A DNA stretch of 64,000 nucleotides from NCBI RefSeq assembly GCF_003584565.2, contig NZ_CP031010.1, positions 4,216,001-4,280,000 of the forward strand, read 5' to 3'. Position numbers and translations under genes: made by a program. How positions within the stretch are numbered: position 1 is the stretch's first letter; every line of letters starts with the position of its first letter. Positions 18,740 through 26,958 of this stretch are shown one piece after another. The DNA comes from Alteromonas sp. RKMC-009 (lineage in GTDB: Bacteria > Pseudomonadota > Gammaproteobacteria > Enterobacterales > Alteromonadaceae). Below the pieces are notes generated by a model. The model did no database searches. It had not been told where the DNA came from and was given only the letters and a program-made list of their open reading frames with translations.

Positions 18740-19702
18740 TCAGGCGAGAAAATCGAGGATCTTGTTCATAGCAGGTTCACGGATCCGGTCTGCTTCAATG
18801 AGAATTTCGTGATACGCCCCCTCGCAGGAATGCAGAACGGCATCCGGCATGAGTCCGGCCACCCTTCGCTGCCTGCGGTTATCCACCACCGTATCGTCGC
18901 CGGCACTGAGAATTAACACAGGTTGCTTAATATCACCGGCATTATTCTCAATAAAATCCATGGCTTTCATGGCCGCTCTCAGCCAGTGAACGGTTACACC
19001 GCCAAGCTGGACCTCTGGCGTGTTTGCGTAAGTATCACGGAACAAACGGTATCGCAGTTCGCTGTGTGTGAGATGATTGGCATCGAAGGTAACCGGCGAG
19101 TAGTCTTTTTGCCCGATAAAATAGCCTTCCTGTTGCCCGGCTTTCTGATACCGGCGCTCCACCATATTGAGCAACGAATTGGCAATCCAGCCCGGTAACG
19201 CGGGACGTATACCGAACATGGGAGAACAAAAAACAAGTTTCTGAAACAATGACGGATGGGCCAGAGTCGTGAGTGCTCCAATCGCACACCCCATGCTGTG
19301 GGCAAGCAGGTAACGTTCTCCGTCAGGTTGTCTGGCCGATACCACCTCTGTAATGAAGAGGTGAAGGTCACTGACATAATCTGCAAAATCCCGGACGAAG
19401 CCCTGATGCGGATTAGCGGTCATTCTGTCCGACAGCCCCTGCCCCCGGTGATCCATAGTGAAAACAGCAAAGCCCTGATTGTACAGATCAAACATCACTT
19501 CCTGATACTTCAGGTACGCTTCAATACGGCCGCTGCTGATAACAATGGTAGCGGCAGGCTGTGCAGGGATACAAAGCGCATAAGCCAGCTTCACACCATC
19601 TCTGGCAGTCAGCACACCTGAGGTGACATGCTGCTGCCAGAATGCAGGAATGGCATCGCTGTTATGAATTAATGAGTGTTCTGTGGAGATTGTCCGGACC
19701 AT
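18740..19702 (-). CDS. Alpha/beta hydrolase, PldB-like lysophospholipase
   Basis: Serine hydrolase of 320 residues resembling lysophospholipase L2 / monoacylglycerol lipase. The nucleophile elbow is AHSMGC, the oxyanion region TMDHRGQGLSDR, the acid SAGDDTVVDN, and the histidine GAYHEILIE, in the expected order. No signal peptide is seen. The start overlaps the 3' end of cpxA by 34 bases, so it is probably the third gene of a cpxR-cpxA-hydrolase operon. That would place a phospholipid-editing enzyme under envelope-stress control (inference). Confidence 0.9.
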   Translation of the reverse strand: MVRTISTEHSLIHNSDAIPAFWQQHVTSGVLTARDGVKLAYALCIPAQPAATIVISSGRIEAYLKYQEVMFDLYNQGFAVFTMDHRGQGLSDRMTANPHQGFVRDFADYVSDLHLFITEVVSARQPDGERYLLAHSMGCAIGALTTLAHPSLFQKLVFCSPMFGIRPALPGWIANSLLNMVERRYQKAGQQEGYFIGQKDYSPVTFDANHLTHSELRYRLFRDTYANTPEVQLGGVTVHWLRAAMKAMDFIENNAGDIKQPVLILSAGDDTVVDNRRQRRVAGLMPDAVLHSCEGAYHEILIEADRIREPAMNKILDFLA

Positions 19703-21075
19703 GTATCACGCCCGTCCAGTGGCAGAGAAATGGTGACAGCCAGTCCACCGGACGCATTTCGGGTTGCTTTAATGTCGCCATGATGCATTTCCACTGCGGC
19801 TTTTGCAATGGCAAGTCCCAAACCAACCCCGCCGGACTCACGATCTCTGGCGAGACTTGCACGGTAGAACGGTGCAAATACAGAGCTGCATTCCTCTTCA
19901 GATAACCCCGGGCCGTCATCCTTAACTACAACAAACCACTGCGACTCTTTCACAGAAACGGTTACCGATACGGAAGACTCCGCGTAGCGAATGGCATTTC
20001 TCACTACGTTTTCAACGGCGCTGCATAACAGCATACTGTTCACGTTAACGGTTTGCTGTGGCAATGCTGCAACCTCAAACCGGATGTTCCGGTTAGACGC
20101 CTCAAATCTGGCGTCGGCAAAGGTACGGTCAAACAGCACACTGATCATCACCGGAGAGATTTCCGGTTTGCCGGACTCTGCCCGTGTTAATGTGAGCAAC
20201 TGTCCGATCATCGAGTCCATCCGTTCGGCTTCCCGCTCTATCCGGGCAAGGGCCGCCGGATCTACGTTCTGCTGATGCGCCAGACCTACGGCCATTTGCA
20301 AACGGGCAAGGGGAGAACGTAATTCGTGGGAGATATCCGCCAGTAGCCGCTGCTGTCCTAACCACATTTGTTCGAGCTGCGATGCCATGGCGTTAAAATC
20401 GCGGGATAAACTTCCTAATTCATCACGGCGGCCATCGGCTTCCTTCACCCTGGCTTTCCAGTTCCCCCCCGCCAGTTCACGACTGGTTTCCTGCAAAATA
20501 GTGATCGGACGTACCAGAGACCGGGCAAACAGATAGGATAAGACAATGGTAATCACCAGCGCGATACAAAGAAAATACATGAGAGGCTGCTGACTGTCGG
20601 GAGGCCCGTTCATCAGCGAAACATAAATGGCAAAATCTTTACCGTTAATAGCGACTCTGGCAGGCCCGATTGTCTCAAAATTTTCCCGAACCAGTGACAA
20701 CGGTGAGGCCTGCTTAGCCAGCCTGACCAGATCATCCTCTTCACTGCGCCTGACTGGTGGCCCTCCTCCCTGCACCATCGCCCCGTCATCAATGCCTACA
20801 GCGATAAGTCTGTGCCGGTTTATCCGGTCAGCTTCTTCCAGAATGCGGCGGGCAGGTTTAGCGCCGTCTTCCTGACTTACGCGGTCAATAACTGCAACAG
20901 CCCGGTTCAGGGCTTCCAGCTCACGCGCATCCGGTGCCCGGATTTCTGCGTGTTCATTGAAAAAACCAACCGCATAAAAAGTCACAACTGCGGTAAAAAT
21001 AAAGGTTACCCAGAACCATAAAAACAAACGCCCGACTAAACGCCGGGCCGGATTGAAACGTGCAAGTGAATTCAT
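19669..21075 (-). CDS. cpxA: Envelope-stress sensor histidine kinase CpxA
   Basis: Inner-membrane sensor kinase/phosphatase responding to misfolded envelope proteins, 468 residues. TM1 (about 16-37), a periplasmic sensor region (about 38-165), TM2 (about 166-186), HAMP, then the DHp domain with H250 in LLADISHELRSPLARLQ. The ATPase lobe has ENVVRNAIRYA (N box), DDGPGLSEEE (G1) and RDRESGGVGLGLAI (G2). These kinase segments are strikingly like E. coli CpxA; the periplasmic part is not recognisable by eye. The start overlaps the cpxR stop in ATGA, indicating coupling. Confidence 0.92.
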   Translation of the reverse strand: MNSLARFNPARRLVGRLFLWFWVTFIFTAVVTFYAVGFFNEHAEIRAPDARELEALNRAVAVIDRVSQEDGAKPARRILEEADRINRHRLIAVGIDDGAMVQGGGPPVRRSEEDDLVRLAKQASPLSLVRENFETIGPARVAINGKDFAIYVSLMNGPPDSQQPLMYFLCIALVITIVLSYLFARSLVRPITILQETSRELAGGNWKARVKEADGRRDELGSLSRDFNAMASQLEQMWLGQQRLLADISHELRSPLARLQMAVGLAHQQNVDPAALARIEREAERMDSMIGQLLTLTRAESGKPEISPVMISVLFDRTFADARFEASNRNIRFEVAALPQQTVNVNSMLLCSAVENVVRNAIRYAESSVSVTVSVKESQWFVVVKDDGPGLSEEECSSVFAPFYRASLARDRESGGVGLGLAIAKAAVEMHHGDIKATRNASGGLAVTISLPLDGRDTWSGQSPQNTH

Positions 21076-21779
21076 GAAGCCAGTCTTAGTAAATATCCCG
21101 ACCCGCGAATGGTTTTTATCTTTTCATCATTCGTGGTTTCAGCAATCTTCTTTCGCAGATTACTGACATGCATATCAATACTGCGGTCAAAGGCCTGTAA
21201 CTTCTTACCCAGTACTTTCTGGCTGATGTCATCTTTCGTGACCAGCTGACCGGCATTGATCATTAGTAAATGCAGTATAGCAAATTCGGTGTTGGTGAGT
21301 GTCAGCGCCACATTATGGCTTGCCACTGTCTGCCGGCTCATGCTCAATGATATATGGTTTACTGACAAATCCTGTTGCTGCCTGGACTGGGTAGACATTT
21401 CCAGACGGCGGAAAATGGCCTTCACCCGCGCCACCAGTTCACGGTGATTAAATGGCTTGGGTAAATAATCATCAGCCCCGAGCTCAAGTCCAAGGATGCG
21501 ATCATAATCATCGCCCCGGGCGGTTAGCATCAGTACCGGGGTTAAATGGCTGATACGCAATTTTTTCAACACTTCAAAGCCATCCAGTTGGGGCATCATG
21601 ACGTCCAGCAGGATCAGGTCAACAGACTCACCGGAAGTTGCCGCCGCCAGACCACTGTATCCGTCATTGGCCACGGTGACACTGTAACCGGTTGCCTCAA
21701 GATAAGTTTTCAGCATGTCCGTCAGTTCACGGTCATCATCAATGATCAAAATAGACTGCTTTGTCGCTGTGGCGACCAT
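21072..21779 (-). CDS. cpxR: Response regulator CpxR
   Basis: OmpR-family transcription factor, 235 residues. The receiver domain has acidic residues D14-D15, the phospho-acceptor D59 (LILLDVMMP), and K108 (YLPKPF). The winged-helix domain ends with VLGKKLQAFDRSIDMHVSNLRKKI and IRGSGYLL. It is very close to E. coli CpxR (DDDRELT, GLELGADDYLPKPFN-RELVAR). ATG at 21779 is chosen for its excellent GGAGG seven bases upstream. Another in-frame ATG at 21875 also has AGGAG and would add 32 residues (MTQTVFSMS...), an unusual extension for this family. A CpxR-type box lies upstream, so autoregulation is likely. Confidence 0.94.
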   Translation of the reverse strand: MVATATKQSILIIDDDRELTDMLKTYLEATGYSVTVANDGYSGLAAATSGESVDLILLDVMMPQLDGFEVLKKLRISHLTPVLMLTARGDDYDRILGLELGADDYLPKPFNHRELVARVKAIFRRLEMSTQSRQQQDLSVNHISLSMSRQTVASHNVALTLTNTEFAILHLLMINAGQLVTKDDISQKVLGKKLQAFDRSIDMHVSNLRKKIAETTNDEKIKTIRGSGYLLRLAS

Positions 21780-21946
21780 CTCATTGCCTCCAAAATTCTG
21801 CGGCTTAAAAAAACGTTGGGTGTGCGTTGATGACATTGAACGTAATACTGACATGGAGAAAACGGTCTGTGTCATGGCATGGCTCCTGTCCTGCTGATAG
21901 TAAGTTTACCTGACTCCGACCACCGTAAAGACGCGATGTCACCAAC

Positions 21947-21962
21947 TTTACAGAAGCTTTAC
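21947..21962 (-). promoter_or_regulatory. CpxR-type binding site
   Basis: On the minus strand GTAAA-GCTTCT-GTAAA: two direct GTAAA half-sites six bases apart, matching the tandem GTAAA-N(about 5)-GTAAA pattern of CpxR~P sites. It lies 168 bases upstream of the chosen cpxR start and about 45-60 bases before a possible rightward promoter, so it could serve cpxR autoregulation, the divergent transcript, or both. Confidence 0.6.
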
Positions 21963-22007
21963 AGTACCACTGAACAACTTTGCAGAAATCCCGCCTACAC
22001 TGACTTA

Positions 22008-22088
22008 ACAATAAGCACGAGTCCACCGACGTTGGCACACACTTCAATGCCAACCGCCGGACCGGCGTAAACCGGTCCGGCTTTTTTC
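22008..22088 (+). ncRNA. Candidate small RNA divergent from cpxRA
   Basis: A strong intrinsic terminator on the plus strand (22056-22087) has no plus-strand gene before it. Just upstream is a second perfect stem, GTTGGCA (22031-22037) with TGCCAAC (22048-22054). About 50 bases further upstream is the CpxR-type box, with a TACACT (21996-22001) as a possible -10. A transcript from about 22008 would be roughly 80 nt: a single-stranded 5' end, a short hairpin, then a GC-rich terminator hairpin with six U's. That is the layout of Hfq-dependent sRNAs. The start site is inferred; no -35 is recognisable, as is common at activator-dependent promoters. Confidence 0.5.
22056..22088 (+). terminator. Strong rho-independent terminator, plus strand
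   Basis: GCCGGACCGG (22056-22065), loop CGTAAA, CCGGTCCGGC (22072-22081), then TTTTTTC. It is a perfect 10-bp GC-rich stem with the U-tract only on the plus strand. It lies immediately after the mgsA stop codon, which is on the opposite strand, so it terminates a rightward transcript that no protein gene explains. Confidence 0.85.
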
Positions 22089-22499
22089 TTAATACTGCGG
22101 TTTCAGCGGCAAGTAATCTTCAGCGAAAAATAACGGCGATGTGATAATAAGGTCAGCAGTCGCCGAAGAACACGCCACCGGCACATTCCATACCGAACAC
22201 AGGCGCAGCAGCGCTTTTACATCAGGATCATGAGGGGCCGGATTAAGTGGATCCCAGAAGAAAATCAGTGCATCCAGTTTTCCTTCGGCAATGAGCGCTC
22301 CAATTTGCTGGTCGCCCCCGAGCGGGCCACTCTTAAAACGTTTGATACTCAGTCCGGTATCGTCTGCAATCAGACCACCGGTGGTACCCGTTGCCACCAG
22401 TTCGCATTTTTGCATACTGTCTAAATGTTTATTCACCCACGCAAGGAGTTCTGCTTTTTTATGGTCATGGGCAACCAGTGCGACGGCTTTTTTGTTCAT
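22089..22499 (-). CDS. mgsA: Methylglyoxal synthase
   Basis: Converts dihydroxyacetone phosphate to methylglyoxal and phosphate, a bypass that relieves sugar-phosphate stress. The 136 residues carry the family motifs [33 protein letters not shown] and [19 protein letters not shown], with the catalytic Asp residues. The N- and C-termini are shorter than in E. coli (152 residues). It is followed on the minus strand by the cpxR upstream region, not by a minus-strand terminator that I can see. Confidence 0.95.
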   Translation of the reverse strand: MNKKAVALVAHDHKKAELLAWVNKHLDSMQKCELVATGTTGGLIADDTGLSIKRFKSGPLGGDQQIGALIAEGKLDALIFFWDPLNPAPHDPDVKALLRLCSVWNVPVACSSATADLIITSPLFFAEDYLPLKPQY

Positions 22500-22628
22500 T
22501 CTTGTGTCCTTTCTTTCTTACCACAGGCAGTAAATATGTGCGTATCGTGACAAAACGGTGGGCCACCGGACTGTCAAATAATCTTCATAGATACCGTTTA
22601 TATTACGAAATTCACCGCGCCCGGCACA

Positions 22629-22667
22629 GAGAAATATTTATACATATTTATTGCATATTTATTCGCA
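22629..22667. promoter_or_regulatory. Tandem ARG boxes (ArgR operator) of the argCBFGHA operon
   Basis: Two 18-bp boxes, 22629-22646 and 22650-22667, are separated by three bases, the classical 21-bp phasing. Against TGAAT-WWWW-ATTCA the first core (22631-22644) matches 7 of 10 conserved positions plus all four W. The second (22652-22665) matches 8 of 10 plus all four W. The downstream box overlaps the promoter, so arginine-bound ArgR should repress. Confidence 0.75.
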
Positions 22668-22678
22668 ATGAGTATCAT
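22651..22678 (+). promoter_or_regulatory. Predicted promoter of the arg operon
   Basis: TTGCAT (22651-22656), 16-base spacer, TATCAT (22673-22678). It lies within and just after the second ARG box. Transcription from about 22685 would give a leader of about 330 bases before argC. Confidence 0.6.
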
Positions 22679-23011
22679 AGGCGACGGTTTAGTAATCTCT
22701 GCAGCATTCGATAGGCGCTCAAAGTCAGCCATGGCAACGTTTTATCGTGAAGACAGAGAAAATGACAGGACAATCTCATGATTCAACCAACCAGCAGGCC
22801 CGACCAGCAGGTTGACAAGGTAAAACAGTTTAGCTCTCCCCTGGCTGGCTACACATTGCATTATGTACACCGACGATCCGGTGTGAATTTGCTTTTGCGG
22901 TAGCGCACTTTTTACCTTTGTACGCGGGCGAATGAAAACAGTATCCCTTTCATTCGCGTACAAAGGTAGAAAGTGATTTTTTATCCCTCTACAGAATTAA
23001 TTAAACCTATT
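22679..23011 (+). promoter_or_regulatory. Long structured leader of the arg operon
   Basis: About 330 bases between the predicted promoter and argC hold no clear gene. Contents in order: a 16-codon open frame at 22731-22781 with three Arg codons (CGT, AGA, AGG) but no ribosome site; a repeated ACCAGCAGG (22790s-22810s); a small hairpin ACACCG-N6-CGGTGT (22867-22884); and a large imperfect inverted repeat (22913-22968) ending at the AAAGG that could serve a GTG start. The layout suggests post-initiation control, which is inference. Confidence 0.45.
22913..22968. repeat. Large imperfect inverted repeat upstream of argC
   Basis: TACCTTTGTACG (22913-22924) and CGAATGAAA (22929-22937) pair with TTTCATTCG (22948-22956) and CGTACAAAGGTA (22957-22968). 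That gives 21 bp of stem with a single 4-nt bulge (CGGG) and a 10-nt loop. The right arm contains AAAGG, the only ribosome-site-like sequence near argC, so folding would hide it. Confidence 0.8.
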
Positions 23012-24028
23012 ATGTTAAAAGTATCAGTTATCGGAGCCAGTGGTTACACTGGCGCACAACTCGTTGATTTAGTTCATCGTCACCCTGCTATGGATTTACT
23101 GGGCACCTATGTTTCTGAAAACAGTGCCGACGGCAATAAATCCATTGCTGCGATCCACGGTCAGTATGCACACCTGAGCCAGTACATGCTTACGCCGATG
23201 AATGACAGCACATTAGACACACTCGCAGATACCATGGATCTGGTATTTCTGGCCACACCTCATGAAGCCAGTCACGACTGGATGGCTGCACTGAGTAAAG
23301 GCAAAGCCAAAGTGCTGGATTTATCCGGCGCATTCCGCATTAAGAATACAGAAGTATTTGAACAGTTCTACGGTTTTAAACACACCTCGGAGGCGTGTCT
23401 GGATAAAGCGGTGTATGGCCTGGCTGAATGGTATGCCAAGGATATTGCGGCAGCGAAAATCGTTGCCGTGCCGGGGTGTTATCCCACAGCTTCACTGACA
23501 GCGTTAAAACCTCTGCTGGAGAATGGCCTGTTAGACAGTGCCGTGCGCCCGGTCATAAACGCGGTGTCAGGCGTCAGTGGTGCAGGCCGTAAAGCCGCAT
23601 TAAACAACAGCTTCTGCGAAGTAAGCCTGCAGGCATACGGCGTGCTGGGTCACAGACACACCCCGGAAATCGAGGCATGGCTTGGCACCGGAGTGATTTT
23701 CACCCCGCATCTGGGTAACTTTAAGCGGGGCATTCTGGCCACGATTACTGTGAAATTGAAGCCGGGCGTCAGCGCTGAGCAACTGTCATCTGCCTATCAC
23801 ACCGCTTATGAGGGCAAACCTGTTGTCCGCATTCGCGATACCTTCCCGAAAATTGATGATGTAGTGAATACGCCGTTTGTTGATTTGCACTGGAAACTGG
23901 ATGCCCAGTCAGGCTACGCCGTTATTACCAGCGCCATCGACAATACAATGAAAGGTGCAGCCTCGCAGGCAATGCAATGTGCAAACCTGGTCAGTGGCCT
24001 GCCCGACGCTCAGGGACTGATTGCATAA
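23012..24028 (+). CDS. argC: N-acetyl-gamma-glutamyl-phosphate reductase
   Basis: Third step of arginine synthesis: NADPH-dependent reduction of N-acetylglutamyl phosphate to the semialdehyde. The 338 residues show the Rossmann motif [32 protein letters not shown] and the catalytic C156 in [11 protein letters not shown], then [13 protein letters not shown] at 23012 gives the family's normal N-terminus but has no clear ribosome site. A GTG at 22973 with AAAGG upstream would add 13 residues. First gene of argCBFGHA; its stop overlaps the argB start by one base (TAATG). Confidence 0.95.
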   Translation: MLKVSVIGASGYTGAQLVDLVHRHPAMDLLGTYVSENSADGNKSIAAIHGQYAHLSQYMLTPMNDSTLDTLADTMDLVFLATPHEASHDWMAALSKGKAKVLDLSGAFRIKNTEVFEQFYGFKHTSEACLDKAVYGLAEWYAKDIAAAKIVAVPGCYPTASLTALKPLLENGLLDSAVRPVINAVSGVSGAGRKAALNNSFCEVSLQAYGVLGHRHTPEIEAWLGTGVIFTPHLGNFKRGILATITVKLKPGVSAEQLSSAYHTAYEGKPVVRIRDTFPKIDDVVNTPFVDLHWKLDAQSGYAVITSAIDNTMKGAASQAMQCANLVSGLPDAQGLIA

Positions 24029-24792
24029 TGAAGTTGTCTCCTATTGTTATTAAGGTGGGCGGTGCGCTGCTTGAAGATGAAAATGCGGCGTTGTCATTAC
24101 TGACTTCTGTCGGTGAAGCCATGAAGACCCGTCCTGTGGTCATCGTACATGGTGGCGGTCCGCTGGTTGAAACACTGATGGCCGCACTGAATTTGCCCAG
24201 CCAGAAAATTGATGGTCTGCGGGTAACACCGGACGAACATATGCCGTACATCTGCGGCACACTGGCCGGTAGTGCGAACAAAGCACTGTGTGCTCTGGCA
24301 ATTCGTAGCGGATTAACACCTGTCGGTTTGTCTTTGTTAGACGGCAACATGGTAAGCTGCGAGCCGCTGGATGAAAAATACGGTGCCGTTGGCGTGCCTT
24401 CGGCAAACAGCCCGGAACTGCTTAAAGCATTAACCGGCAAAGATCTGTTACCGGTAGTCAGCTCCATCGGCGCCAGTGCGCAGGGCCGTTTGCTGAACAT
24501 TAATGCCGACCAGGCAGCCACCGTAATCGCCCAGTTGCTTGACGGCGAGTTACTGCTATTGTCTAACGTCAAAGGCGTGCTTGATGCCGATAAAGCGCTG
24601 TTAAGCTCATTAAACCAACAACAAATAGACAGCCTGGTTGCCGGCGGTGTGATCACTGACGGCATGAAGGTAAAAACAGATGCGGCTCTGCTGGCAGCTT
24701 CGTCCCTGGGACGTCCGGTCACCATCGCCAGTTGGGATGCCAGCATCAGTGACATTTTAAATAAGGATACCGGTACGCGCATCGCGCCATAG
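24028..24792 (+). CDS. argB: Acetylglutamate kinase
   Basis: Second step of arginine synthesis: ATP-dependent phosphorylation of N-acetylglutamate. The 254-residue length is that of the short, arginine-insensitive enteric type, lacking the N-terminal helix of feedback-inhibited hexameric kinases. Motifs: [49 protein letters not shown], and [16 protein letters not shown]. Start is fixed by the one-base overlap with argC. Confidence 0.96.
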   Translation: MKLSPIVIKVGGALLEDENAALSLLTSVGEAMKTRPVVIVHGGGPLVETLMAALNLPSQKIDGLRVTPDEHMPYICGTLAGSANKALCALAIRSGLTPVGLSLLDGNMVSCEPLDEKYGAVGVPSANSPELLKALTGKDLLPVVSSIGASAQGRLLNINADQAATVIAQLLDGELLLLSNVKGVLDADKALLSSLNQQQIDSLVAGGVITDGMKVKTDAALLAASSLGRPVTIASWDASISDILNKDTGTRIAP

Positions 24793-24812
24793 CCGTATTG
24801 AGGATATTGACC

Positions 24813-25724
24813 ATGAAACAGGATTTATTGTCCTTTGCTAACTGGACACCCGAAGACACGAAGGCGCTGTTAGATTTAGCCGTAACCATCAAACAAAACC
24901 CGGCGAAGTACAGCCAGGTGCTGGCAGGTAAATCTGTTGCAGCACTGTTTGAAAAGCCTTCTCTGCGTACCCGCGTAAGTTTCGATATCGGCATTAATAA
25001 ACTGGGTGGCCATATGGTTTACCTGGACGTACAGGGCGGCAAACTGGCCGGCCGTGAAGATAATGTGGATACCGCTGCCAATCTGGCGTGCTGGGCAGAC
25101 GCCATTGTTGCCCGTGTGTTCTCTCACAGCACTCTGGAAGACTACGCGAAAGCGGCAAAAGTACCGGTGATTAATGCGCTTTGCGATAAGTATCACCCGT
25201 GTCAGGGTCTGGCTGATTACCTCACCATGTTTGAAGCGTTCGGAAAAACCGAAGGCCTGACTATGGCTTATATCGGTGACGGCAACAACGTAACCCATTC
25301 ATTGTTAATTGTTGGCGCACTGCTGGGCTGCAACCAGGTAGTGGTTACACCGCCAGGACACGAAGCCGATCCGGAAATTGTTGCGCAAGCACAAGACATT
25401 GCCGCTAAAACCGGCGTTAAAATAGTACAAAGCAACGATATTGATGCCGCTATCGGCGCAGATGTGCTTTATGCTGATACCTGGTTATCAATGGGCGATG
25501 ATACGCCGCTTGAAGCCATTAAAGATAAATTTATGCCTTATCAGGTCAACGAAGCCCTGATGGAAAAAACCGGTGCACAATATGTCATGCATTGTCAGCC
25601 TGCTCACCGCGACCTGGAAATTACCGGTTCGCTTATCGACAGTGACAAATCACTGCTGATGCAGGAAGCAGAAAACAGAATGCATGCCCAAAACGCAATA
25701 CTGACCAAACTACTAGGTTCCTGA
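24813..25724 (+). CDS. argF: Ornithine carbamoyltransferase
   Basis: Makes citrulline from ornithine and carbamoyl phosphate. 303 residues. The carbamoyl-phosphate site KPSLRTR (48-54), HPCQ (128-131), and the ornithine SMG loop (DTWLSMG, 226-228) are present. The motif usually written HCLP is HCQPAHR here (260-265), a Leu-to-Gln change beside the catalytic Cys. The SMG loop favours ornithine over N-acetylornithine as substrate, though this cannot be settled by eye and no argE is in the window. ATG at 24813 is preceded by GAGG; 20 bases separate it from argB. Confidence 0.94.
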   Translation: MKQDLLSFANWTPEDTKALLDLAVTIKQNPAKYSQVLAGKSVAALFEKPSLRTRVSFDIGINKLGGHMVYLDVQGGKLAGREDNVDTAANLACWADAIVARVFSHSTLEDYAKAAKVPVINALCDKYHPCQGLADYLTMFEAFGKTEGLTMAYIGDGNNVTHSLLIVGALLGCNQVVVTPPGHEADPEIVAQAQDIAAKTGVKIVQSNDIDAAIGADVLYADTWLSMGDDTPLEAIKDKFMPYQVNEALMEKTGAQYVMHCQPAHRDLEITGSLIDSDKSLLMQEAENRMHAQNAILTKLLGS

Positions 25725-25737
25725 GAGGACAGGTTTA

Positions 25738-26946
25738 ATGAAAAAGAACGTGAATAAAGTCGTACTCGCATATTCCGGCGGGTTAGATACCTCAGCCATC
25801 ATTCCATGGCTGAAAGAAAACTATGACTGTGAAGTTGTGGCATTTGCCGCTGATGTCGGTCAGGGTGATGAAGAACTGGTTGGCCTGAAAGAAAAAGCTA
25901 TCGCTTCAGGTGCCAGTGAATGTCATATCGTTGATCTGAAAGAAGAGTTCGTCAGCGAATACATTTATCCGACTATCACTACCGGTGCTATTTACGAAGG
26001 TGAATACCTGCTGGGTACTTCTATGGCCCGCCCTGTAATTGCAAAAGCACAGGTAGAAATTGCCCGTAAAGTTGGCGCAGATGCGCTGTGTCACGGTTGT
26101 ACCGGTAAAGGTAACGACCAGGTGCGTTTCGAAGGCACCTTTGCTTCTCTGGCACCTGATCTGCACGTTATCGCGCCATGGCGTGAGTGGGACATGGTTT
26201 CCCGTGAAGATCTGCTGGCATACCTGGCAGAGCGTAATATCAAAACGACAGCGTCTGCGACTAAAATCTACAGCCGTGATGCAAACGCATGGCACATCTC
26301 CCACGAAGGCGGTGAGCTGGAAGATCCATGGCAGGAGCCTACCAAACAAATCTGGACAATGACGGTTGATCCGGAAGATGCACCTGATGAAGCAGAGCGC
26401 GTTATGCTGTCTTTCGAAGAAGGTCGTCTGACTAAAGTTAACGATGAAGCCCTGTCGCCTTACCAGGCACTGGTTAAGCTGAACACCATTGCTGCTGCAC
26501 ATGGCGTTGGCCGCATCGACATCGTAGAGAACCGTCTGGTAGGTATGAAATCCCGCGGTTGTTATGAAACGCCGGGAGGCACAGTAATGGTAGCGGCATA
26601 TAAAGCGCTGGAAACCATGGTGCTGGATAAAGCCTCGCTTAAATACCGTGAACAGATTGGTCTGGAATACTCCCACGTGATGTATGACGGCCGCTGGTTC
26701 ACTCCGCTGAATGATGCCCTTCTGGCCGGCGCTGCGTCTTTCGCTAAGCGCGTAACCGGTGACATCGTTGTGAAGCTTTACAAAGGTCAGGCAACCGTGA
26801 CGCAACGTCGCTCACCAAACAGCCTGTACTCTGAAGATTTCGCAACCTTCGGTGCTGATGACGTATACGACCAGAGTCATGCTGAAGGCTTTATCCGCCT
26901 GTTCAGCCTGTCCAGCCGTATCGAAGCACTGAAAAAGCAGCAGTAA
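25738..26946 (+). CDS. argG: Argininosuccinate synthase
   Basis: Joins citrulline and aspartate with ATP to argininosuccinate. 402 residues, the type I length. N-terminal PP-loop [11 protein letters not shown], then [25 protein letters not shown]-like EDPWQEP, and the C-terminal tetramerisation helix. Directly behind argF with AGAGGACAGG upstream; codon use appears biased to common codons, as expected for a well expressed enzyme. Confidence 0.97.
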   Translation: MKKNVNKVVLAYSGGLDTSAIIPWLKENYDCEVVAFAADVGQGDEELVGLKEKAIASGASECHIVDLKEEFVSEYIYPTITTGAIYEGEYLLGTSMARPVIAKAQVEIARKVGADALCHGCTGKGNDQVRFEGTFASLAPDLHVIAPWREWDMVSREDLLAYLAERNIKTTASATKIYSRDANAWHISHEGGELEDPWQEPTKQIWTMTVDPEDAPDEAERVMLSFEEGRLTKVNDEALSPYQALVKLNTIAAAHGVGRIDIVENRLVGMKSRGCYETPGGTVMVAAYKALETMVLDKASLKYREQIGLEYSHVMYDGRWFTPLNDALLAGAASFAKRVTGDIVVKLYKGQATVTQRRSPNSLYSEDFATFGADDVYDQSHAEGFIRLFSLSSRIEALKKQQ

Positions 26947-26958
26947 CAGGAGAATATC

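Noticed and set aside
21879..22070. Plus-strand 63-codon open frame in the cpxR-mgsA gap, considered as a CpxP substitute
   Set aside because: It has no signal peptide, no LTxxQ motif and no ribosome site. It ends inside the terminator stem, so the region fits an RNA gene better.
22742..22963. Minus-strand open frame of 73 codons in the arg leader
   Set aside because: It spans the large inverted repeat, has no ribosome site, and its start lies in the palindrome; more likely a by-product of leader structure.
23991..24782. Minus-strand open frame of 263 codons over argB
   Set aside because: Low-complexity Ser/Ala-rich product antisense to argB; shadow of the real gene.
25906..26805. Minus-strand open frame of 299 codons inside argG
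   Set aside because: It lies wholly antisense to a conserved, highly expressed gene, has no ribosome site and resembles no family; a codon-bias shadow.
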